DNA of 33,313 nt from a virus, in the IMG/VR virus record IMGVR_UViG_3300042448_001390, positions 1-33,313 of that record; one strand, written 5' to 3'. The notes beneath the pieces were generated by a model. That model did not search any database and was not told the origin of the DNA. It saw only the letters and a program-made list of their open reading frames with translations. Both the position numbers and the translations under genes were made by a program. Positions 7,925-15,875 of the stretch are shown here, in pieces (positions within the stretch are counted from its first letter, which is position 1; each line of letters begins with the position of its first letter).

Positions 7925-8944
7925 ATGCCCCTACTCACTATCAATGAACAGATCAGCAAGGGCCTGCGCGAGGACCTGAGCGATCTCATCGCCGTGGTCG
8001 ACGCCAAGTCCAAGCCCCTCCTCGCCCTCGCCAAGAAGGGTGCCGAGCTCGTCAACCCCGACGTCTTCTCCTGGCAGGCCGACGGCTACAATGCCCCCTC
8101 CTTCGCTGGCGTCATGGCCGGTGACGACGTCTCGACCTACGACAGCCCAGCCGCCCAGCGTGCGAAGCTCTCCGGCCGTTGCCAGAAGTTCCGCCGCTCC
8201 ATCATGGTCGACGACTTCGCCGCGAACATCTCCGATGTCGCCGGTGTCGGCCGCAAGAAGGAGATGGCCCGTGGTGCCGCCAAGTCCATCGAGGAGCTCG
8301 GCCGCGACATCGAGGCCGCCTTCTGCTCGGACAGCGACAGCGTCCAGCAGAGCGGAGCCAGCACCCCGTACCGCACGAGGGGATTGGGCGCCTGGATTTC
8401 CTCCACGGCCACCGCAGATCTCCCCGTCCCGAGCGACTACCGCTCCGTGGCCGGTGCGATCAGCTCGACCGCCACTGACTCGATCACCGAGGGTTCCATC
8501 CAGAACCTGCTTCAGGCGATCTACGAGCAGACCGGCACTGTGAAGAACCTCGTGCTGCTCTGCGGCCCGACCCTGAAGCGCCGCTTCACGGAGTTCACCC
8601 GCACCCAGGCTGGCTCGGCCAACGTGGCCTTGAACGTCAAGACCTACAACCAGAACGCCTCCGAAAAGAAAATCGTTTCGACGATCGATCTTTTCGAGGG
8701 TGACTTTGGATCGACCCAGCTCCTCCCTTCCCTTCTTCTTGCCCAGGACGGGAACGCAGCGGTGCAGAGCCGCCGTGGATACATCATCGACCCCGAGATG
8801 GTCGAGGTGCGCTACGGTCGCCGTCCCGCCTTCCGCGAGCTTGAGGATCGCGGCGGTGGTCCCCGTGGCATCATCGACGCCATCGCTGGCCTCGTCTGCC
8901 ACAACCCCCGTGGCTTCGGCAAGATCGCTTCGACCGCTTCCTAA
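7925..8944 (+). CDS. Major capsid protein (SU10/DUF5309-like)
   Basis: The 339-aa product has the pattern of SU10-type HK97-fold coat proteins: GLREDLSDLIAVVDAKSKPL near the N-terminus, VFSWQADGYN (about 39-48), RCQKFRRSIMVDDFAANISD (about 84-103), a helix with KSIEELGRDIEAAF (about 119-132), and a C-terminal region with YIIDPEMVEVRYGRRPAF. It should form the icosahedral shell. The gene follows an A/C-rich leader (GAACAACCAACCAACCATC) lacking Shine-Dalgarno. A strong hairpin follows its stop, as is common after coat genes. Confidence 0.9.
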   Translation: MPLLTINEQISKGLREDLSDLIAVVDAKSKPLLALAKKGAELVNPDVFSWQADGYNAPSFAGVMAGDDVSTYDSPAAQRAKLSGRCQKFRRSIMVDDFAANISDVAGVGRKKEMARGAAKSIEELGRDIEAAFCSDSDSVQQSGASTPYRTRGLGAWISSTATADLPVPSDYRSVAGAISSTATDSITEGSIQNLLQAIYEQTGTVKNLVLLCGPTLKRRFTEFTRTQAGSANVALNVKTYNQNASEKKIVSTIDLFEGDFGSTQLLPSLLLAQDGNAAVQSRRGYIIDPEMVEVRYGRRPAFRELEDRGGGPRGIIDAIAGLVCHNPRGFGKIASTAS

Positions 8945-8961
8945 TCGGGTGGTCTGACACC

Positions 8962-8991
8962 GGATGCTCCCCTGTCATGGGGGGAGCATCC
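8962..8991 (+). terminator. Hairpin terminator after the capsid gene
   Basis: Arms GGATGCTCCCC (8962-8972) and GGGGAGCATCC (8981-8991) are perfectly complementary with an 8-nt loop. There is no T tract, so it may be a partial terminator or RNA-stabilising hairpin that tunes coat versus downstream expression. Confidence 0.7.
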
Positions 8992-9018
8992 CAGCCAGAT
9001 CACAGATCACACAGGGGA

Positions 9019-9342
9019 ATGATTACTGAAGAGAACATAGGGATCGACGATCCCGAGGTGCTTGACCTCATCAAGAAGGAGCTCTACTCCGGCTGGCACG
9101 CCTCCGCCGTCATGGCCGAGATCCGCCAGCGTCAGGTTGCCCAGGCGCATTCCCGCATCGAGAGCGCCATGATTGAGGGGATCGGCCAGCACACCATGAG
9201 CGTGGACGCCGACGCCTACTGGTACTGGAACTGGAAAGAGCGCGGCTGCTGGCAGGACAAGGGCTTCCGAGCCGAGTTTCTCAAGAAGAACCCCCACTGC
9301 GCCGCACCGAAGGCGGAGAGGAAGATAAGGATCACCCGATAA
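9019..9342 (+). CDS. Conserved phage structural-module protein (107 aa)
   Basis: The product contains AQAHSRIESAMIEGIGQHTM followed by VDADAYWYWNWKERGCWQDK and FLKKNPHC. I recall small phage proteins next to SU10-like capsid genes with a similar HSRI...Y.YW....CW.D..F..EF...NP pattern; their role is not known to me. ATG 9019 (MITEENIG) is preferred over 8977 because 8977 starts inside the terminator hairpin; AGGGGA immediately precedes it. Its stop TAA overlaps the beginning of the next repeat array. Confidence 0.75.
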   Translation: MITEENIGIDDPEVLDLIKKELYSGWHASAVMAEIRQRQVAQAHSRIESAMIEGIGQHTMSVDADAYWYWNWKERGCWQDKGFRAEFLKKNPHCAAPKAERKIRITR

Positions 9343-9426
9343 TTGTTGATTGTTGATTGCTGATTGCTCCAACAGACCGACGCCCCTCCAAGGAATAAAC
9401 AATTAAGAATTAGCAATTAACAATTT
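9341..9426 (+). repeat. TGATTGC / CAATTAA cassette, copy 1 (inverted arrays)
   Basis: Left array words TTGTTGATTG and TTGATTGCTGATTG (9341-9366) face right array words CAATTAAGAATT and CAATTAACAATT (9400-9426). The two are complementary with a few mismatches and several possible G-U pairs, separated by a 33-nt CCTCC-rich loop region, so the RNA could fold into a long hairpin just before the portal ATG at 9431. A near-identical cassette follows the portal gene. Confidence 0.85.
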
Positions 9427-9430
9427 CCCC

Positions 9431-11488
9431 ATGGATCGTTCCCAAATCTCTACCCTTCTCTCCGAGATCTCCCAGGCTGAGGCCGATGCCTCCTACTACT
9501 ACGGGCGGAAGGTGGAGAACTTCAACACCCGCTTCTGTTTATGGGCGGGTCAGAGCGAGGATGGCCGCAAGCATCAGTCATCGCTCGGCCGGAAGCCCTT
9601 TCCATGGGACGGAGCCGCCGACAGCCGGATCCGACTGGCCGACACGATCACCAATGAGAATGTCCGGCTACTCAAGCGGGCCTTCTTCGCAGCCCGGATG
9701 CAAGTCCAGCCGGTCGAGTCGAGCGACTCCATCATCAAGCAGGCCGTGCAGGTCGCGCTCAACTGGATGATGAAGGTTCGCTGCCTCGACGACCTCCGCC
9801 GCGAGGTGGAGCTGGCGCTTCAGATCAGGGAGACCTTCGGACTCTCCTTCATGGGGATCTTCTGGAGGACCACCACCCGGATCGAGAAGAAGTCGATCAG
9901 CATGGAGGAGATCCAGAATGTCGCCCTGCAAGGAGACGGAGCCGCCGCCGCCCTGGTCGAGGCGATCCTCGATCCGCTTCAGGAGGAGAGCGCCCGCGCC
10001 ATGCTGGCCCTGCTGGCCGAGGAGGCAGGGGAGCTCTCGGCCGTCCGCGCCCTGCGCGAGAAGGGGATCTTCGAGTATGAGTCACCCTACATCTTCGAGT
10101 CCAAGCCCGAGTGGGTGGCGCTGGAGCCGCTGGAGGACATCCTCTTCCCCGCCTCCTGCTGGTCGATCCAGCGTGCCCCGTGGGTCGCACGCCGCGAGCT
10201 GATCACCGAGGAGGAGCTGCGCGAGCGCGAGCTCACCGAGGGCTACGACGCCGAGTGGGTCGAGCGTGCCGTCAAGCAGAAGGGGATGACCCAGCGGGTC
10301 AACCGGAACATCCTCCGCAACAACGAGCACCTCACCGACAACGACCGCGACCTCATCGAAGTCTTCCATCTCTACCGCAAGGTCCACGACAAGGGAGCCA
10401 CCCGTGTCGAATGCACCGTCCTCAATACGGCCGTCACCGACCTCGTCGCCAAGCACGACATCTCCCCCTACGAGCACGGCCAGTTCCCCTTCATCGAGCT
10501 ACCCCGCGAGCGGACCAGCCGGAATCTCCTGGAGTCACGCGGCATCCCCGAGCTGGTCGCCACCCAGCAGATGGAGATCAAGACCCAAAGGGATTACCGG
10601 AGCGACCGCGCCTCCATCGCCATCCTCCCTCCCGTCCGCGTCCCGGCGAATCGCGGGAAGATCGAGCTGGTCTTCGGCCCCGGCACCCAGATCCCCGAGC
10701 GCAGGCCCGGAGAGTTCGGGTGGATGGAGCCGCCTCCGTTTGACAAGGGAACCATCGAAGTCGAGCAGTCCACCCGTGGAGACGTGGATGAATACTTCGG
10801 CCGCGCGGCGGCCGCCATCGCCCCGGCCCGGACCATGCTGGCCCAGCAGGACTTGGTCGATAGCTTCCTGACCGACATGAAGCTGGCCGTCGCCCAGACA
10901 CTCCAGCTCATGCAGCAGTATCTCACCGACGCCCAGGTCCAGCGGATCGTCGGGATGCTACCCGGTCGGTTCCAGCTCACCCGCGAGGAGATCCAGGGAC
11001 AGTTCGACCTTCAGGCCGACTTCGATGTCAGGGATCTCGACAACGAGTTCCTCGGCAAGAAGCTCGACTACATCGCCAAGGTGGCCATCCCGCTCGATGT
11101 CGCGGGAGTCATCGACCGTGCGGGTCTGGTCAAGTTCATCATGGGCGCGGTGGATCCCGTCCTGGGAGAGAACCTTGTCCGGGATGCCGGAGTGGCCGCA
11201 GCCGCCGAGGCCGAGGATGAGCAGGTGCAGTTCACCAAGATCGCCGCCGGTGCCGAGCCCCCGCTCAAGGAAGGTGGCAATCCCCAAGTCCGCCTCCAGG
11301 TCCTCCAGCAAACCATCCAGTCCAACCCCGCCGTCACCCAGCGCTACCAGCAGGACGAGATCTTCCGGAAGATGATCGACGCCCGGGTGCAGAGCTTCGA
11401 GTTCCAGATGCAGCAACAACAGAACGCCCAGATCGGGAGGGTGGGAGCGGTGCCCGCCTTGCAGAGCCTTGGCCAAGGCCAAGGCTAA
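9431..11488 (+). CDS. Portal protein
   Basis: This 685-aa product has the size, position and sequence character of a podovirus portal. It is helical and acidic, with SLGRKPFPWDGAADSRIRLA (about 51-70), DTITNENVRLLKRAFF, a central wing region, PFIELPRERTSRNLLESRGI (about 356-375), ELVATQQMEIKTQRDYRSDR, and a Gln-rich C-terminus. Portal dodecamers form the DNA entry vertex and attach the tail. The gene is bracketed by two direct copies of the TGATTGC/CAATTAA cassette, which could allow the gene to be exchanged as a unit. It lies downstream of the coat gene rather than upstream, an atypical order for many phages but seen with SU10-like capsids. Confidence 0.85.
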   Translation: MDRSQISTLLSEISQAEADASYYYGRKVENFNTRFCLWAGQSEDGRKHQSSLGRKPFPWDGAADSRIRLADTITNENVRLLKRAFFAARMQVQPVESSDSIIKQAVQVALNWMMKVRCLDDLRREVELALQIRETFGLSFMGIFWRTTTRIEKKSISMEEIQNVALQGDGAAAALVEAILDPLQEESARAMLALLAEEAGELSAVRALREKGIFEYESPYIFESKPEWVALEPLEDILFPASCWSIQRAPWVARRELITEEELRERELTEGYDAEWVERAVKQKGMTQRVNRNILRNNEHLTDNDRDLIEVFHLYRKVHDKGATRVECTVLNTAVTDLVAKHDISPYEHGQFPFIELPRERTSRNLLESRGIPELVATQQMEIKTQRDYRSDRASIAILPPVRVPANRGKIELVFGPGTQIPERRPGEFGWMEPPPFDKGTIEVEQSTRGDVDEYFGRAAAAIAPARTMLAQQDLVDSFLTDMKLAVAQTLQLMQQYLTDAQVQRIVGMLPGRFQLTREEIQGQFDLQADFDVRDLDNEFLGKKLDYIAKVAIPLDVAGVIDRAGLVKFIMGAVDPVLGENLVRDAGVAAAAEAEDEQVQFTKIAAGAEPPLKEGGNPQVRLQVLQQTIQSNPAVTQRYQQDEIFRKMIDARVQSFEFQMQQQQNAQIGRVGAVPALQSLGQGQG

Positions 11489-11556
11489 TTGTTGATTGCT
11501 GATCCCTGATTGCTGATTGCCCAATAAACAATCCAAACAATTAACAATTAACAATT
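11487..11556 (+). repeat. TGATTGC / CAATTAA cassette, copy 2
   Basis: Left array ATTGTTGATTGCTGAT, CCCTGATTGCTGATTG (to 11519) and right array CAATTAACAATTAACAATT (11538-11556) repeat the plan of 9341-9426, again ending a few bases before an ATG (11561). The two cassettes are direct repeats around the portal gene. Confidence 0.85.
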
Positions 11557-11560
11557 TCTC

Positions 11561-11935
11561 ATGAGTGCAAATCTAATCGTCGGCAAAGATCCTGATGGCA
11601 ACAAAGTCCCGGTGGCCGTCGATGCCGCTGGCAAGCTCCAGATCGGAGGCGTCCAACTCGACAACCTCAACGTCAACACTGACCAGATCGAGGGTAAGCA
11701 GGATGTCACCAACGCGCTCCTGACCACGACTGCGGCTGATGTCGCGGCGACGAAGGCAAGTGCGGCAAGCATCGCAGGCATGGCGATTCCGCCGAACGAT
11801 TTCATCAGCCTCTCCTACACATCGGGGAACCTGACCGGCGTCGTCTACAAGACGGGTGGTTCTAGTGGCACCACGGTTGCGACACTCACGCTTGCCTATA
11901 GCGGCAGCGATCTCGTCAGCGTCACCAAGAGCTAG
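11561..11935 (+). CDS. Phage structural protein (decoration- or fibre-like, 124 aa)
   Basis: The 124-aa product has KDPDGNKVPVAVDAAGKLQI at the N-terminus and a C-terminal domain with PPNDFISLSYTSGNLTGVVY followed by KTGG...TTVATLTLAYSGSDL, a beta-rich pattern common in small phage virion proteins placed after portal genes. It probably forms part of the virion surface, but no specific role is known to me. Starts 5 nt after the repeat cassette; ends 2 nt before the next gene. Confidence 0.7.
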   Translation: MSANLIVGKDPDGNKVPVAVDAAGKLQIGGVQLDNLNVNTDQIEGKQDVTNALLTTTAADVAATKASAASIAGMAIPPNDFISLSYTSGNLTGVVYKTGGSSGTTVATLTLAYSGSDLVSVTKS

Positions 11936-11937
11936 TC

Positions 11938-12933
11938 ATGGCATTTGCTTTCAACCCTATCACGGGCAAGCTCGATCTGGTCGGATCTGGTGGTGGAGGG
12001 GGCGGTGCGACTCTCGGTGCTAATACCTTCACGGCGGGGCAGACGATCACCGCAGCCGCGAACACCTCTGCACTGACGGCGAGCTACTCCGTCACCGGAG
12101 CGAACACGACCCCGATTCTCAATCTGTCTGGCGTATGGAACACGTCGGGAGTTGCACGGGGTATCCTGCTCAACATCACCGATACGGCGAGTGCGGGATC
12201 GAGTATGCTGATTCAATTACAGCAAAACGCAACCAATAGATTTTCAGTATCAAAAAACGGAAACGTCACTATTGGAGTTGGCACGACTGCGTATTCTATT
12301 GATCCGACGAATAACTCATTCATCTTCGCAATTAACGGCACACAAGCAGGTTCATTTAGGACAAACGGCCTTCACCTAGCCAACACTCATACTATTGCAT
12401 GGGGGAGTTCGGGCGTTGGCAGCGGATCACAAGACCTCTTCCTAGCCAAAGACGCCGCGAACACGCTTGCTCTGCGAAATGGCGGGACGGCAGGGACACC
12501 AGCACCTAACGCATTCCGAGTCTATAACTACACGGATGCCGGGCTGACAAACTTCGAGCGCGGCTTCATGCGCTGGAACAGCAACGTCCTCGAAATCGGC
12601 ACCGAGGCAGGCGGCACGGGGACGGGAAACAGAGCGTTTCGTATTTTTGCTGGTTCTACTTCTGGCATTGATTTCACTTCGTCTGGCGCGTCAGGGGCTA
12701 CAAACATTTCGGGCGTGAGGTCTATCTCTTGCACTTCTGGGTTGGTTTTAGCAAATAACAATTCCTCAACGATAGCTGGATTAACTTTAACCAACTACAC
12801 ATCTGGCGCCGCTGATCCGACAACCTCGACGATCACTAGTGGCAACTGGCAAGTCCACCGCAACACGACAACAGGAATTGTGAAGCTATGGGCAAACAAC
12901 GCGGGGAGCCTCGTTTCCGTGGGCCTCTCTTGA
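11938..12933 (+). CDS. Phage tail fibre/adhesin-like protein
   Basis: The 331-aa product begins AFAFNPITGKLDLVGSG with a poly-Gly linker, a start typical of phage receptor-binding or fibre proteins. It is rich in Asn, Thr, Gly and Ser with repetitive beta patterns (NTSALTASYSVTGANTTPIL, ISGVRSISCTSGLVLANN). No peptidase or chaperone tail is visible. GC content drops in the middle (about 12.2-12.4 kb and 12.6-12.8 kb), unlike the ends, suggesting mosaic replacement. It would mediate host attachment or serve as a minor virion fibre. Confidence 0.7.
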   Translation: MAFAFNPITGKLDLVGSGGGGGGATLGANTFTAGQTITAAANTSALTASYSVTGANTTPILNLSGVWNTSGVARGILLNITDTASAGSSMLIQLQQNATNRFSVSKNGNVTIGVGTTAYSIDPTNNSFIFAINGTQAGSFRTNGLHLANTHTIAWGSSGVGSGSQDLFLAKDAANTLALRNGGTAGTPAPNAFRVYNYTDAGLTNFERGFMRWNSNVLEIGTEAGGTGTGNRAFRIFAGSTSGIDFTSSGASGATNISGVRSISCTSGLVLANNNSSTIAGLTLTNYTSGAADPTTSTITSGNWQVHRNTTTGIVKLWANNAGSLVSVGLS

Positions 12934-12936
12934 TTT

Positions 12937-13125
12937 ATGAACAACATGACACCGCAACAAGCCCTGCAACTCATTAGCGAAGCTCTTGAGCCACGCAACC
13001 TAAACCAGATTTCCAGAGCTGGCTTCTGCTCCATACAACAAGCCATCGAAGTCCTCGCCTCCGCGATCAAGCAGGACGAGCCGAGCGAGGATTCCTCCCA
13101 ACAGTCTAACAGTCCAACAGCCTAA
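12937..13125 (+). CDS. Small phage protein, unknown function (62 aa)
   Basis: This 62-aa protein begins 3 nt after the fibre-like gene. The sequence NNMTPQQALQLISEALEPRN resembles the short TPQQAL...I....L helical starts of several small uncharacterised phage tail-region proteins. The C-terminal part (SSQQSNSPTA) is encoded by CAACAGTCTAACAGTCC words of the AGCCTAA repeat type, so the tail may be repeat-derived. Confidence 0.65.
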   Translation: MNNMTPQQALQLISEALEPRNLNQISRAGFCSIQQAIEVLASAIKQDEPSEDSSQQSNSPTA

Positions 13126-13135
13126 CAGCCTCCCC

Positions 13136-13396
13136 ATGACCCTCACGATCGACCCCTCCAAACTGAACGGCCTCACCGCCATCGTCGCCCGACTCAACTC
13201 CGTCGAAGGTGCCGAGCCGACCACCCCCGAAGCCTACCTCCTCGCCCGCGTGGAGGAAATCCTCGCAAGCTATGACGCGCAGGAAGTGGAGCGCGTAAAG
13301 GCCGAAAACGCCGCCTTCTTCGATCTTGCCGCCACCCTCCCCAGCGACAAGCAGGAACAGATCAAGCAACTCGTTCAACAGTTGGCTCAGTCCTGA
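13136..13396 (+). CDS. Small phage protein, unknown function (86 aa)
   Basis: The 86-aa product is helical and acidic (LTIDPSKLNGLTAIVARLNS, then AYLLARVEEILASYDAQEV and SDKQEQIKQLVQQLAQS). I do not recognise a family. It starts after an AACAGCCTCCCC leader, part of the AGCCTAACAGCC words, and is followed by a TTCATCATT array. It lies in the cluster of small genes between the fibre-like protein and the connector. Confidence 0.65.
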   Translation: MTLTIDPSKLNGLTAIVARLNSVEGAEPTTPEAYLLARVEEILASYDAQEVERVKAENAAFFDLAATLPSDKQEQIKQLVQQLAQS

Positions 13397-13401
13397 TCCC
13401 G

Positions 13402-13434
13402 TTTCATCATTCATCATTTTTCATTCATAATTTC
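13402..13434 (+). repeat. TTCATCATT array
   Basis: The array ends 3 nt before ATG 13438. Bases 13406-13425 are identical to 6656-6675. Confidence 0.85.
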
Positions 13435-13437
13435 CCC

Positions 13438-13662
13438 ATGTCACTCCTCCGCGATTTCCGCCTCTTCCTCCGCTGCTACCCCATCGCCCGCGGTCGTGTC
13501 TGGGCCGCCCGGGAGACACGCTACCCCGGCACCGTCCTGCACATGATCGCGTACAACGAGACCCGCACCGAGCTAATCCGTCGCGGCATCCGGGAAGAAG
13601 CCCAAATCACCGGCGCGGTCGTCATGATCGCCGTAGGACTTGCTTACATCCTGAACCGATAA
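13438..13662 (+). CDS. Small membrane protein, unknown function (74 aa)
   Basis: This 74-aa basic protein has one C-terminal hydrophobic segment (ITGAVVMIAVGLAYIL, about residues 56-71), consistent with a single transmembrane helix. The N-terminus is Arg-rich (LLRDFRLFLRCYPIARGRVW). In this place it could be a minor lysis or membrane-associated protein, but it is not in the lysis cassette itself. Leader is a TTCATCATT array ending in TTTCCCC. Confidence 0.6.
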   Translation: MSLLRDFRLFLRCYPIARGRVWAARETRYPGTVLHMIAYNETRTELIRRGIREEAQITGAVVMIAVGLAYILNR

Positions 13663-13670
13663 GCCAAGAC

Positions 13671-13765
<95 letters not shown>

Positions 13766-13768
13766 CCC

Positions 13769-14485
13769 ATGAGAACCACAAGCTACGAGAAGATCCTCAC
13801 CGGTGTCGCCGCCCGCATGGGCCTCGATCCCTCGGCCACCCTCCAGGCCTCCACCCGCGCCGCCCTCACGGAGTATCTCAACTCCCGCATCTCCATCGCA
13901 TGGGAATGGGACCGCTGGCCCGAGCTCTGCCGGATCGAGCAGCGCACCGCCGAGCTGGATGGTGACTCGCTCTATCTCTCCTACGAGCAGGCGGGACAGG
14001 AGCCCTTCGGGGAGATCTTCGGGATCTACCTAGATGACCCCGACAAGACACTCACCCCGAAGGAGGTGGGATATTCCCTGCGCGACGAGAGGATTCTGCT
14101 TGACCCTGATCTCGCGGTGACGGACGTATGGGTGCACTATCGGCTGCGTCCCTACCAATACGGCGCGGTGTCATGGAGCGCGGCAACTTCCTATGCCGCC
14201 GGGGACATCGTGCGGTTCACGGACGGCCACTGCTACCAGGCCCTGATCGCCCATTCCGCTGTCACCCCTCCCACGGGAACACACTGGAAACAGATCCCGG
14301 TTCCCCAGATCCTCGCCGAGTACCTCAAACTCGCCGTGGCCAGCGACGCCCTCCGAGAGGATGGCCAGCTCGACAAGGCCAACAATGAGGAATACCGCGC
14401 CGAGGGCCACTTGATCCGCGAGAGCGACAAGATCGGCCTCCAGATCGGAGGCATGGGAGGGCGCTGGAGCGCACGGGTCGCCTAA
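13769..14485 (+). CDS. Head-tail connector/adaptor-like protein
   Basis: The 238-aa product has the pattern of podovirus neck or adaptor proteins: a helical N-terminal third with SRISIAWEWDRWPELCRIEQ, a beta-rich insert with AATSYAAGDIVRFTDGHCYQ, PPTGTHWKQIPVPQILAEYL (about residues 169-188) and a C-terminal KLAVASDALREDGQLDKANN region. Similar proteins sit between portal and tail nozzle and complete the neck. The carbohydrate-like AAGD.V...G..Y.A insert may be a surface decoration. The call is by pattern, not by search. Confidence 0.65.
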   Translation: MRTTSYEKILTGVAARMGLDPSATLQASTRAALTEYLNSRISIAWEWDRWPELCRIEQRTAELDGDSLYLSYEQAGQEPFGEIFGIYLDDPDKTLTPKEVGYSLRDERILLDPDLAVTDVWVHYRLRPYQYGAVSWSAATSYAAGDIVRFTDGHCYQALIAHSAVTPPTGTHWKQIPVPQILAEYLKLAVASDALREDGQLDKANNEEYRAEGHLIRESDKIGLQIGGMGGRWSARVA

Positions 14486-14488
14486 AGG

Positions 14489-14650
14489 CGACCGGTAATA
14501 GGTAATAGGAAATAGGTCATAGGGACTGCAACCCGATCCCCATTTCTTCCCGATAACCCATCACCCATTCCCGATCCCCGATCACTCATCCCCTTCATCC
14601 CTGTGAATCAATCCTTCAGCCTTCAGCCTTCAGCCTAAACCCCTACCACT
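14489..14650 (+). repeat. Composite non-coding stretch of word arrays
   Basis: No gene lies here. In order it holds GGTAATAGGTAATAGGAAAT (14492-14511), ACCCATCACCCATTCC words (14556-14572), TTCATCCCTGTGAATCAATC (14593-14612), and CTTCAGCC x3 (14613-14636) before ATG 14651. The last 60 nt match the leader at 18351-18420 closely, so these are copies. Confidence 0.85.
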
Positions 14651-14899
14651 ATGTCCGCCAGAGACCAATTCCCAGCAGCAGTCGGCCAAGTCATCGCCGA
14701 CACCAACACCGTCAACGGAACCTTCCGCGAGATCCGGGTCGTCACCGCGACGCAATTCCACACCCTAACCGGCAGCCTGACCGGAGCCGCCAACACCACC
14801 ATCGGCAGCGCCCCGACCTATCCCGCTAATCATGTCCTGAGCGGGCTATTCAGCTCGATCAAGCTGCACGGGGGATCGGTCGTCGCCTACCAGGACTAG
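14651..14899 (+). CDS. Small phage virion-associated protein (82 aa)
   Basis: The 82-aa product (SARDQFPAAVGQVIADTNTV, then FREIRVVTATQFHTLTG and FSSIKLHGGSVVAYQD) has the beta-rich pattern of small phage proteins that are probably spike or decoration components; the closing SIKL.GG.V.AY is typical. It is flanked by complementary CTTCAGC arrays: CTTCAGCC upstream and GCTGAAA downstream. Leader is CTTCAGCCTAAACCCCTACC then ACT, nearly identical to the leader of the 512-aa inner-virion gene at 20331. Confidence 0.65.
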   Translation: MSARDQFPAAVGQVIADTNTVNGTFREIRVVTATQFHTLTGSLTGAANTTIGSAPTYPANHVLSGLFSSIKLHGGSVVAYQD

Positions 14900-14900
14900 G

Positions 14901-14943
14901 AAGCTGAAAGCTGAAACCTGAAAGCTGAAAGCTGAAAGCTGAA
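14901..14943 (+). repeat. GCTGAAA array
   Basis: Six near-tandem GCTGAAA/CCTGAAA words run directly into ATG 14944. They are the complement of the CTTCAGC arrays. Confidence 0.9.
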
Positions 14944-15255
14944 ATGAATACTCCTTCCGCCTCTGACTCAGGTCTCAGGCCTCAAGTTTCACCCCTTCCC
15001 CATCCTGTTACGCTGGCTCTCTCGGCCGTCGCTGCCTGCTCGGGAGGTGCCGCCCTCTTCACCTTCTTCAGCCTCTACTCAGCCCTACCCCTCCGGATGG
15101 AGCGGGTCGAGAAGCTCAACGAATCCCAGGATGCCAAGATCTCGGAGATCCAGGCGGACAACGCCCAGCGGCGGGAGATCCTCGCGGCGGCACTGGCCAC
15201 CCTCCAGCAGATCGACCAGCGAACACAGAGGATCGAAACGAAATTGCTGAGGTAA
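14944..15255 (+). CDS. Membrane protein with coiled coil (lysis cassette)
   Basis: The 103-aa product has one hydrophobic segment (about 23-46, VTLALSAVAACSGGAALFTF and on) followed by a charged coiled coil (MERVEKLNESQDAKISEIQA ... LQQIDQRTQRIETKLL). The layout fits an i-spanin-like or holin-accessory protein, and the holin and endolysin genes follow. The hydrophobic segment and coil are visible; the lysis role is inferred from position. The start is the ATG ending the GCTGAAA array. Confidence 0.65.
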   Translation: MNTPSASDSGLRPQVSPLPHPVTLALSAVAACSGGAALFTFFSLYSALPLRMERVEKLNESQDAKISEIQADNAQRREILAAALATLQQIDQRTQRIETKLLR

Positions 15256-15411
15256 ATGCTTTGCTGCGGGCGGGGAGTCCGAACCCCCTGCGTCGGATGA
15301 CGATCCGTCCGTGGCACCACTCAGGGAAATGAAGAATGAAGAATGACTGAAGCTCTTCAGGTTCCACTTTTCACTTTCTAACCTTTCACTTTCTAACCCT
15401 CCCCTATCCAC
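15256..15411 (+). repeat. Non-coding stretch with hairpins and two word arrays
   Basis: No gene. It holds two short hairpins (GGGG/CCCC around 15272-15287, CGGAT/ATCCG at 15294-15307), a GAAATGAAGAATGAAGAATG array (15326-15345) and the TTTCACTTTCTAACC array (15364-15399) that ends 12 nt before the holin ATG. Confidence 0.75.
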
Positions 15412-15816
15412 ATGCCCTGGGACATTCCACAGATGGTGACGACGATCGGCGGGATCGTGAACAAGTTTGTTCCCGACCGGGATCAAGCTGCCAAGATCCA
15501 GGCGGAACTCAGCGTCAAGCTGATGGATATGGAGGCTCAGATGAGCAAGGCGCAAACCGATGTCAACGCCATCGAGGCCTCAAGCAGTAACCTCTTTGCC
15601 TCATCCTGGAGACCCGCCGTGGGATGGGTCTGTGCTTCGGCGTTCGCATGGCAGTTCGTGGGGCAACCCCTCTTCAGTTTCTTCTACACGCTCTTCACCA
15701 AGCATCCCGCACCCGTCGTCGCCCTCGACCACGATGCGCTCAACACCGTCCTCTTCGGCCTCCTCGGTCTAACCGGCGCTCGCTCCTGGGAAAAGATACG
15801 AGGAGTCACCAAGTGA
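15412..15816 (+). CDS. Holin of the GTA 3TM type
   Basis: The 134-aa product matches the 3TM holin pattern: an N-terminal helix with VNKFVPDRDQAAKIQAELSV, a conserved SWRPAVGWVCASAFAWQF (about 65-82) in a hydrophobic region, and a final FGLLGLTGARSWEKI (about 113-127), like WRP.iGw and LLGL.G.R..EK of GTA_holin_3TM. It would make the membrane lesion that lets the endolysin reach peptidoglycan. It sits between the coiled-coil membrane protein and the M15 endolysin. Confidence 0.8.
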   Translation: MPWDIPQMVTTIGGIVNKFVPDRDQAAKIQAELSVKLMDMEAQMSKAQTDVNAIEASSSNLFASSWRPAVGWVCASAFAWQFVGQPLFSFFYTLFTKHPAPVVALDHDALNTVLFGLLGLTGARSWEKIRGVTK

Positions 15817-15822
15817 TCCCTT

Positions 15823-15867
15823 CCTTCAGCCTTCAGCCTTCAGCCTTCAGCCTTCAGCCTTTAGCCT
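15823..15867 (+). repeat. CTTCAGC array, about six copies
   Basis: This is the longest CTTCAGC array in the window, ending with TTTAGCC before ATG 15876 of the endolysin. Confidence 0.9.
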
Positions 15868-15875
15868 TTCCCCTG

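Noticed and set aside
7931-8902. Minus-strand frame of 323 codons opposite the capsid gene
   Set aside because: Opposite a strongly recognised capsid protein, with biased Gly/Asp/Val composition typical of antisense frames.
14613-14943. CRISPR array
   Set aside because: Repeat units are 7-8 nt, nearly tandem, variable and without unique spacers; no cas genes.
15624-15875. N-terminal extension of the endolysin
   Set aside because: It overlaps the holin gene and reads through the CTTCAGC array; ATG 15876 directly precedes the M15 domain.
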